A stretch of 64,000 nt of DNA from Hyphomicrobium_B sp001006785 (lineage in GTDB: Bacteria; Pseudomonadota; Alphaproteobacteria; Rhizobiales; Hyphomicrobiaceae), in assembly GCF_001006785.1 (NCBI RefSeq), contig NZ_CDHO01000001.1:124001-188000 (forward strand), given 5' to 3'. Shown in pieces: positions 58,818 to 64,000 of this stretch (the stretch's first letter is position 1; each line of letters opens with the position of its first letter). Both the position numbers and the translations under genes were made by a program. The notes under the pieces are model-generated. The model searched no databases, was not told the origin of the DNA, and saw nothing but the letters and a program-made list of their open reading frames with translations.

Positions 58818-59176
58818 TCAGCCGTGCGTACCCACGTTTCTAATTCGTTTCGGACGTCATCTCCGCGGAGGCGGGGATCCGCCCAAGCTTTCGACCTGGA
58901 TGGATCCCGGCCTTCGCCGGGATGACGATGGATGTGGGAACGCTTGTGCGTTGCCCAAAACACAAACGCACCCGGGGGCGCAACGCGCTGCCGGATGTTA
59001 ACCCCCCTGCCTCCCGGACCTTTTCGAATAGGAAATGGCCATGTGCAGGGCGGCGGCTCTGAGGTCAGGGCCGTCGGAATTGGGCGTGTATGGGGGAAAG
59101 GGGTCGGCAAGTCAACTAAGCCTGCCGATTTCAGGCCAGCCCGCCAGGCAACGCGACACGCTGCGGCAACCGGTCG
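58818..59176. other. Intergenic region ffh - pagL with repeat
   Basis: This 359-bp gap holds the ffh promoter region and the palindromic repeat at 58855-58927. The right half (59000-59170) shows no gene, hairpin or operator that I can defend. Confidence 0.4.
58855..58927. repeat. 73-bp inverted-repeat intergenic element (CGTCATC/GATGACG type)
   Basis: CGTCATCTCCGCGGAGGCGG at the left pairs with CGGCCTTCGCCGGGATGACG at the right around GGATCC-bearing arms. The element has the form of the dispersed CGTCATCCCCGCGAAGGCGG palindromes that are frequent in many alphaproteobacterial genomes. Only one copy is in this window. Confidence 0.75.
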
Positions 59177-59737
59177 CTAGAAGCGGTAGCCGTACCGGAC
59201 GCCGATGCGGTCGAGGCCCTCATTGTACTTCTGCGTGTAGGCATTCGAGGTGTGCTCGAAATAGACCGAGAGGTCGTTGTGGGCGTCGATGTGGTAGCCG
59301 ACTTCCAACGGGATGTGGAACAGGACGCGCGAGCCGAGCCATTTCATGTCGGGGTCCGATCCCGCGCCGCCGGTTTCGCCGTCATGGATCGCCGCTCCGA
59401 GACCCACTCCGAAGAAGATGCCGGACGGCAGGTCACCCTGCCAGCGGGCGTCGATGTAGGCGTGGCTGGTGTCGCCGCGGGTGTTGATCGTGCCGCCGAC
59501 GACGGGGCGGATGGCGCCCCAGGGCAGCGCCCAGGCGGCCGCGAATTGGGCTTCGATGTTGATGTCGGCGGCGTCGTGCTCGACTTGAAAGCCGCTCCAA
59601 AGATCCGGCACGTCGTGAGCCAAGACACCGATTTTCAAGGCATAAAGCAGATCGTCAGCGAGCGCAGCGTTTGCTGCGCCGACGGCCAGGACCGCTGCAA
59701 AACCGCATATCGTGGCAGCACGGATCAAAGCATTCAT
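59177..59737 (-). CDS. pagL: Lipid A 3-O-deacylase (PagL-like)
   Basis: This 186-residue outer-membrane beta-barrel protein starts with a signal peptide (TICGFAAVLAVGAANAALA) and ends with an aromatic residue (YRF), as outer-membrane barrels do. The C-terminal motif FEHTSNAYTQKYNEGLDRIG contains the His and Ser of the PagL active site (HxSN) and the downstream Asn-Glu-Gly segment. PagL removes the 3-O acyl chain from lipid A, lowering endotoxicity. It is monocistronic. The ATG at 59737 gives the proper signal peptide. Confidence 0.87.
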   Translation of the reverse strand: MNALIRAATICGFAAVLAVGAANAALADDLLYALKIGVLAHDVPDLWSGFQVEHDAADINIEAQFAAAWALPWGAIRPVVGGTINTRGDTSHAYIDARWQGDLPSGIFFGVGLGAAIHDGETGGAGSDPDMKWLGSRVLFHIPLEVGYHIDAHNDLSVYFEHTSNAYTQKYNEGLDRIGVRYGYRF

Positions 59738-59850
59738 GAGCCAACATGTCCCCAAGGGCGGCTCAATGCTCTGCTCCGTTTCATGACCGCCGGCAAGCAG
59801 GCGGCTGCGAAATTTACGACGCGCTGCGCCGGGGTCACAGAGGATGGGTG

Positions 59851-60084
59851 TTAGTCTGCTTTATGGGCAAAACGCTCAAGAGCCTGCCTCCGGCGTTCTT
59901 TCTTCAGGTAATGGCCCCAGGCGCGGGCCAGTCTGAACACCCGTCGCTCATAGGCGCGCTCCTCCGGCGTCAGGCATATGCAGCCGTAGCAGTAGCAGGG
60001 GCGGGCTCTCGCGAAAGCGATGCGGAACAGGAGCCGGTTCGGGCGCTGGCGGGGGCGTGTACGTCGGACTGTGGTATGCGTCAT
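59851..60084 (-). CDS. Small Cys- and Arg-rich protein, doubtful
   Basis: This 77-residue frame has an Arg-rich N-terminus, a cysteine cluster (CYCYGCIC, residues 30-37) and an amphipathic, charged C-terminal helix (LTPEERAYERRVFRLARAW). The composition looks protein-like rather than random, but I recognise no family, the ribosome-binding site is not evident and another frame is open on the opposite strand. The CxCxxCxC cluster could bind metal. It lies between pagL and dapF with no operon partner. Confidence 0.35.
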   Translation of the reverse strand: MTHTTVRRTRPRQRPNRLLFRIAFARARPCYCYGCICLTPEERAYERRVFRLARAWGHYLKKERRRQALERFAHKAD

Positions 60085-60247
60085 GCGGTCTAATCGGCGG
60101 GATTGGCTTACATGCCGAGGTTAATGCCTCTCGGCGGGTTCTTGTTCCGCCCGAGAGAATATCTCCGCGCGGCGCGATCTGTTGAATAAGTGTCCCTGAC
60201 CCGCTGCCGAATTGTCAATTCGCACGCTTCTCGCCATATAAGGCCCT

Positions 60248-61117
60248 ATGAACGCCGCCTCTTCCCTCCCTTTCGTCAAAATGAACGGCCTCGGCAACGA
60301 GATCGTCGTCGTCGATTTGCGGGAGAGCGCGAAGGTTTTTACGGCGGATGAGGCTGCGGCGATCGCGGCCGACGGGAAATCGCATTTCGACCAGATGATG
60401 GTGCTGCATCCGGCCAAGACCCCCGGAACGGAGTCGCTGGTTCGCATCTATAATGCCGACGGTTCGGAAGCCGGCGCCTGCGGCAACGGCATGCGCTGCG
60501 TCGGCTGGGTTCTCGCGAACGACATCGGCCGGAAGCAATTCAAGGTCGAGACGCGGGCGGGCGTGCTCGATACCGTCGTCAGGGACCAAACGTCCATCAC
60601 GGTCGATATGGGCGAGCCGAAGTTCGGCTGGCAGGATATTCCGCTGGCGGAAGAATTTCGCGACACGCGCGCCATCGAATTGCAGATCGGTCCGATCGAC
60701 CGGCCGGTCCTGCATTCGCCGTCCGTCGTCAATGTCGGCAATCCGCATGCGATCTTCTGGGTCGATGATGTCGAAGCCTACGACCTCGGACGTCTCGGTC
60801 CGATGCTGGAGTGCCATCCGGTTTTTCCGGAGCGCGCGAACATTTCGCTGGCGCAGGTGACGTCGCCGCGCTCGTTGCGGCTCAGGACGTGGGAACGCGG
60901 CGCAGGTCTGACGCGGGCGTGCGGATCGGCAGCGTGCGCAGCGGCGGTGTCGGCGGCGCGCAAACGTCTGACTGAGCGGACGGTCGATGTGACGCTTCCC
61001 GGCGGCGTTCTCAATGTCGCCTGGGCGGACAACAATCATATTTTGATGACGGGCCCCGTCGAATTCGAATACGAGGGCGTCATCGATCTCTCGAAACTCA
61101 CTCACGCGCCGGCCTGA
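60248..61117 (+). CDS. dapF: Diaminopimelate epimerase
   Basis: This 289-residue PLP-independent racemase converts LL- to meso-diaminopimelate for lysine and peptidoglycan. The two catalytic cysteines are in GACGNGMRC (about residue 78) and TRACGSAACAA (about 224). The N-terminus FVKMNGLGNEIVVVD has Glu where most DapF proteins have Asp/Phe (GLGNDF), a small departure also found in relatives. The gene starts the dapF-mtaB-ftsY-ispZ cluster and mtaB follows after 56 bp. Confidence 0.95.
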   Translation: MNAASSLPFVKMNGLGNEIVVVDLRESAKVFTADEAAAIAADGKSHFDQMMVLHPAKTPGTESLVRIYNADGSEAGACGNGMRCVGWVLANDIGRKQFKVETRAGVLDTVVRDQTSITVDMGEPKFGWQDIPLAEEFRDTRAIELQIGPIDRPVLHSPSVVNVGNPHAIFWVDDVEAYDLGRLGPMLECHPVFPERANISLAQVTSPRSLRLRTWERGAGLTRACGSAACAAAVSAARKRLTERTVDVTLPGGVLNVAWADNNHILMTGPVEFEYEGVIDLSKLTHAPA

Positions 61118-61173
61118 CGAGCACTCACGCTCGGTTGTGCCAGCGCATTTGCGGAATGTGCGATCCACGCCTG

Positions 61174-62433
61174 ATGTCTGAACCCGAAGTCATAACGCTC
61201 GGTTGCCGGCTCAATGCCTACGAATCCGAGGTGATGCGGCGGCATGCGCAGGACGCCGGGCTCGACGACGCAATCATCGTCAACACCTGCGCCGTCACGG
61301 GCGAGGCCGTGCGGCAAGCATCACAAACGATCCGCCGTCTTCGCCGCGACAGGCCCAATGCGCGCATTATCGTGACCGGGTGTGCGGCGCAGACCGAAGC
61401 ACAGCGCTTCGCCGACATGCCGGAAGTCGACCACGTCGTTGGCAACGGCGAGAAGATGCTGGCCGAAACGTTCGCCGGGCTTTCGATCGCCTCGAGCGCA
61501 CGCGTGCAGGTCAACGACATCATGGCGGTGCGCGAGCAGGCGTCGCATATGATCGAAGGCTTCGGATCGCGCACGCGGGCTTACGTCGCGATACAAAACG
61601 GCTGCGATCATCGCTGTACGTTCTGCATCATTCCCTTTGGCCGGGGTCCGTCGCGTTCGGTTCCGGCGGGAGAGGTCGTGATGCAGGTCCGTCGTCTCGT
61701 TGCGAACGGTTATGCTGAAATCGTGCTCACGGGTGTTGACATTACGTCTTACGGACGCGACCTGCCCGGTGTCGCAACGCTCGGCAAACTCGTGCGGCAA
61801 GTTCTGAAGCATGTGCCCGATCTGGCTCGTCTCAGACTGTCGTCGATCGATCAGGTCGAAGCGGACGAAGATCTGATGATCGCGCTGGGCGAAGAAGAGC
61901 GGCTGATGCCGCATTTGCATCTGTCGATGCAGGCCGGAGACGACATGACGCTCAAGCGCATGAAGCGGCGGCACAGCCGCGCCGACGCGATCGCGTTTTG
62001 CGAGCGGGCACGGGCGCTGCGTCCCGATGTTGTTTTCGGCGCCGATTTAATTGCGGGATTTCCAACTGAAACCGATGCGATGTTCGAGAACTCTCTGAAA
62101 ATCGTCGACGAGTGCGGGCTCACCTATCTGCACGTATTTCCGTTCTCGCCGCGGCGTGGAACACCGGCGGCGCGCATGCCGCAGGTTCCGGGGAATATCG
62201 TCAAGGAACGTGCCGCCGAGTTAAGGGCGAGAGGGCAGGCTGTGCTGTCATCTTATCTCGCCGCGCAACAAGGCCGGGCTGTCGATGTTCTTCTGGAAAG
62301 CAACGGCATGGGACGAACGCCGCAGTTTGCGGAAGTCGATATGCGCAGCAGTGGTGCGGAGGCAGGCGAGATCGTTCATGCCGTCATTACCGGCGCCAGT
62401 TCTACACGTTTGATCGGTGAGGTTCGCGCGTGA
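61174..62433 (+). CDS. mtaB: tRNA ms2t6A37 methylthiotransferase MtaB
   Basis: This 419-residue radical SAM enzyme adds a methylthio group to t6A37 of tRNAs. The N-terminal domain has the three Cys ligands of the auxiliary 4Fe-4S cluster (C11, C39, C70; LGCRLNAYESEVM, VNTCAVTGEA, VTGCAAQ). The radical SAM motif is CDHRCTFC (CxxxCxxC, near residue 147). LRLSSIDQVEAD and HLHLSMQAGDD follow, and the C-terminus has a TRAM-like domain. The ATG at 61174 (MSEPEVITLGC) agrees with the family. The stop overlaps the ftsY start (GTGA). Confidence 0.93.
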   Translation: MSEPEVITLGCRLNAYESEVMRRHAQDAGLDDAIIVNTCAVTGEAVRQASQTIRRLRRDRPNARIIVTGCAAQTEAQRFADMPEVDHVVGNGEKMLAETFAGLSIASSARVQVNDIMAVREQASHMIEGFGSRTRAYVAIQNGCDHRCTFCIIPFGRGPSRSVPAGEVVMQVRRLVANGYAEIVLTGVDITSYGRDLPGVATLGKLVRQVLKHVPDLARLRLSSIDQVEADEDLMIALGEEERLMPHLHLSMQAGDDMTLKRMKRRHSRADAIAFCERARALRPDVVFGADLIAGFPTETDAMFENSLKIVDECGLTYLHVFPFSPRRGTPAARMPQVPGNIVKERAAELRARGQAVLSSYLAAQQGRAVDVLLESNGMGRTPQFAEVDMRSSGAEAGEIVHAVITGASSTRLIGEVRA

Positions 62434-63596
62434 GTGAGCAACGCGAAAAAGGCAAGGGTTTCTTCGCGCGGCTTCTCGGCGGTTCGCAACCTCAGCCGCA
62501 ACCGCAACAGCAACAGCCTGAGAAGCCGGTCGAAGAGACGGAAGCGAACGCGCCGCCTGCACTTCAATCCGCTCCTGAGCCTGAAGCCGTTGACGTGCCA
62601 GTGCCAGTGCCAGTCGCTGCACCCGTCGAAGACCCTGTCGCGGCGCCTGTGCCGGTGCCCGCAGCCGAGGTGGAGCCTCAGCCGCGCGGCTGGTTTCAAA
62701 AGCTGAAATCTGGGCTTGGCAAAACGTCCGCCAAGCTCACGTCGGGCATCACGGATCTCTTTTCCAAGCGCAAGCTCGATGCGGCGACGCTCGATGATCT
62801 CGAGGATCTTCTCATTCAAGCGGACCTCGGCATCGCAACGACGGGCCGCATCACGGACGCCATCGGCAAGGGCCGCTTCGAGAAAGGCATCTCGGCGGAC
62901 GAGGTTCGCGCCATTCTCGGCAGCGAAGTCGAGCGCGTCCTGAAACCGGTTGCCAAGCCGCTTGAGGTCGATGCCTCGCGCAAGCCGCACGTCATCATGA
63001 TGGTCGGCGTCAACGGCACCGGCAAGACGACCACGATCGGCAAGCTGGCGCAGAAGTTGAAGGCGGAGGGCAAGTCGGTTGTGCTCGCAGCCGGCGACAC
63101 ATTTCGCGCTGCCGCAATCGATCAGCTGAAGGTTTGGGGCGAGCGCACGGGGTGTCCTGTTGTCGCGCGCCAGGTTGGCGAAGATGCGTCGGGCTTGGCG
63201 TTCGACGCGTTGAAGCAAGCACAAGCAACTGGCGCCGATGTGCTTTTGCTCGATACCGCGGGCCGTTTGCAGAACAAACAAGCCTTGATGGAAGAACTTG
63301 AAAAAGTCATACGCGTTTTAAAAAAGCTCGATTCGACTGCTCCACACGATGTCATCCTCGTGCTGGACGCAACGACCGGGCAAAATGCATTGCAGCAAGT
63401 TGAAGTTTTTCGTGACCGCGCAGGCGTCACGGGGTTGGTTATGACGAAGCTCGACGGCACCGCGCGCGGAGGCATTCTGGTGGCGATCGCCGACAAGTTC
63501 GGTTTGCCCGTGCATGCGATCGGCGTTGGGGAAGGGGCCGACGATCTGCAGCCGTTCGAGGCCGCGGAATTCGCGCGCGCCATCGCCGGGACATAG
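62430..63596 (+). CDS. ftsY: Signal recognition particle receptor FtsY
   Basis: This 388-residue GTPase is the membrane receptor for ribosome-nascent chain complexes brought by Ffh. Residues 1-75 form an acidic A domain rich in Gln, Pro, Val and Glu, with VPVPVPVAAPVEDPVAAPVP repeats. The NG domain follows: G1 GVNGTGKTTTIGKLA (about residue 193), DTFRAAAIDQLKVW, G3 DTAGRLQNK, G4 TKLDGTARGG and the closing GVGEGADDLQPFEA. It uses GTG as start, overlapping the mtaB stop by 4 bp. Confidence 0.96.
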   Translation: MSEQREKGKGFFARLLGGSQPQPQPQQQQPEKPVEETEANAPPALQSAPEPEAVDVPVPVPVAAPVEDPVAAPVPVPAAEVEPQPRGWFQKLKSGLGKTSAKLTSGITDLFSKRKLDAATLDDLEDLLIQADLGIATTGRITDAIGKGRFEKGISADEVRAILGSEVERVLKPVAKPLEVDASRKPHVIMMVGVNGTGKTTTIGKLAQKLKAEGKSVVLAAGDTFRAAAIDQLKVWGERTGCPVVARQVGEDASGLAFDALKQAQATGADVLLLDTAGRLQNKQALMEELEKVIRVLKKLDSTAPHDVILVLDATTGQNALQQVEVFRDRAGVTGLVMTKLDGTARGGILVAIADKFGLPVHAIGVGEGADDLQPFEAAEFARAIAGT

Positions 63597-63617
63597 AATC
63601 AGGAATTGAGGTCGGGA

Positions 63618-64000
63618 ATGACGCAAGACGCGAACGTAGGGAACGAGGTCCGGACGCGCCCGGGCAAGCGCCTCTTTCCGTTCAACGCGGAGCAGACGAT
63701 CAATCTGCTGAGCGAGTTCGGCCCGCTCGTCACGATGTTCGTCGTCAATGCCATCTACGGCATCAACGTCGGGACGTGGGCGCTGATCATCACGACCGGC
63801 ATGGCGATCGTCGCGATGCTGTACATGTTCCACCGGCCGCCGATTTTTCCGTTGATCGCGTCGACGGTGACCGTCGTTTTCGGAGCGCTGACGATCATCA
63901 CCGGCGACCCGATGTGGGTTCAGATCAAGGTGACGATCTTTAATGCTCTGTTCGCGCTGTTTCTTGTCGGCGGGCTTTGGGTCAAGCACAACTTCTTCAA
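63618..64000 (+). CDS. ispZ: Septation protein A (IspZ/YciB), partial
   Basis: The open frame starts at ATG 63618 (GGTCGGGA just before it) and is still open at the window end after 127 codons, so the gene is cut by the edge. Translation gives MTQDANVGNEVRTRPG..., then the YciB/IspZ segments LLSEFGPLVTMFVVNAIYG, LIITTGMAIVAMLYMF, FGALTIITGDPMWVQIKVTI and ALFALFLVGGLWVKHNFF. The last is a family signature (normally GGLxFxxNxLKYVxG). IspZ is a polytopic inner-membrane protein needed for normal septation and envelope integrity. Position after ftsY agrees with other Hyphomicrobiales. Confidence 0.9.
   Translation, partial: MTQDANVGNEVRTRPGKRLFPFNAEQTINLLSEFGPLVTMFVVNAIYGINVGTWALIITTGMAIVAMLYMFHRPPIFPLIASTVTVVFGALTIITGDPMWVQIKVTIFNALFALFLVGGLWVKHNFF

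Overview
The window is a high-GC alphaproteobacterial chromosome segment. Gene content and order point to the Hyphomicrobiales (Rhizobiales), most likely a Hyphomicrobium-type organism. The genus is an inference from synteny: tim44-mltA-smr divergent from fxsA-secB; dnaQ-coaE-aroE-maf-ppsR divergent from hemE-hemJ-rho; mnmE-mnmG-rsmG-parA-parB; holA-lptE-leuS; ftsK-lolA; glnK-amtB; ffh-rpsP; dapF-mtaB-ftsY-ispZ. Nearly all genes are chromosomal housekeeping genes. I see no prophage, insertion sequence, CRISPR array, tRNA or rRNA gene.

Layout. 1-11 kb: DUF2794, a BI-1 membrane protein, an ABC exporter (ybbA/ybbP type) divergent from the esterase tesA, thpR, a quinone oxidoreductase, a SpoU methylase coupled to an IalB-like protein, then smr-mltA-tim44. 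11-16 kb: fxsA, secB and the tightly overlapping minus-strand operon ppsR-maf-aroE-coaE-dnaQ. 16.2-16.7 kb: the divergent ppsR/hemE gap, which is where the origin lies in Caulobacter, Rickettsia and Sinorhizobium; I propose it as oriC. 16.7-30 kb: hemE, hemJ, rho, two unrelated minus-strand genes, then mnmE, mnmG, rsmG, parA, parB, hisE and coaA. Four parS-like sequences centred on CACGTG lie in and between mnmE and rsmG, so the segregation centromere sits 7-10 kb from the proposed origin and just upstream of parAB. 30-36 kb: a small AT-hook-like protein, an adenosine-type sugar kinase, holA, lptE and leuS.

36.2-37.6 kb holds the most unusual signal. A class II (self-inhibited) Fic AMP-transferase with a probable C-terminal winged helix is preceded by a 168-bp array of ten TGTCGK/MCGACA half-sites. 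They form five inverted pairs with centres every 35-36 bp, all spaced by whole helical turns, and the array ends at the fic start codon. 37.7-45 kb is a mixed accessory stretch: a GlcG/HbpS-like protein, yggS, an unknown tubby/LURP-like protein, ppk2, an aldo/keto reductase, a secreted CHAP-like protein, and an MBL-fold hydrolase divergent from an AraC regulator. 45-56 kb: ftsK, lolA, a candidate multi-hairpin small RNA, a cyclic-nucleotide-binding protein, a CenR/OtpR-like response regulator, an L,D-transpeptidase, amtB-glnK with a recognisable sigma-54/NtrC control region, tesB and a UbiH-type hydroxylase. 56-64 kb: rimM, an unknown small gene, rpsP, ffh, a PagL-like lipid A deacylase, dapF, mtaB, ftsY and the start of ispZ, which runs off the window.

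How the parts work together. The two SRP GTPases (Ffh, FtsY), SecB and LolA/LptE serve protein and lipoprotein/LPS export. ParA/ParB/parS, FtsK, IspZ and HolA/DnaQ serve replication, segregation and division. GlnK/AmtB form the ammonium sensing and uptake pair. Several intrinsic terminators and three families of dispersed palindromic repeats punctuate the gene boundaries; in two places a repeat copy supplies the TAG stop codon of the adjoining gene.
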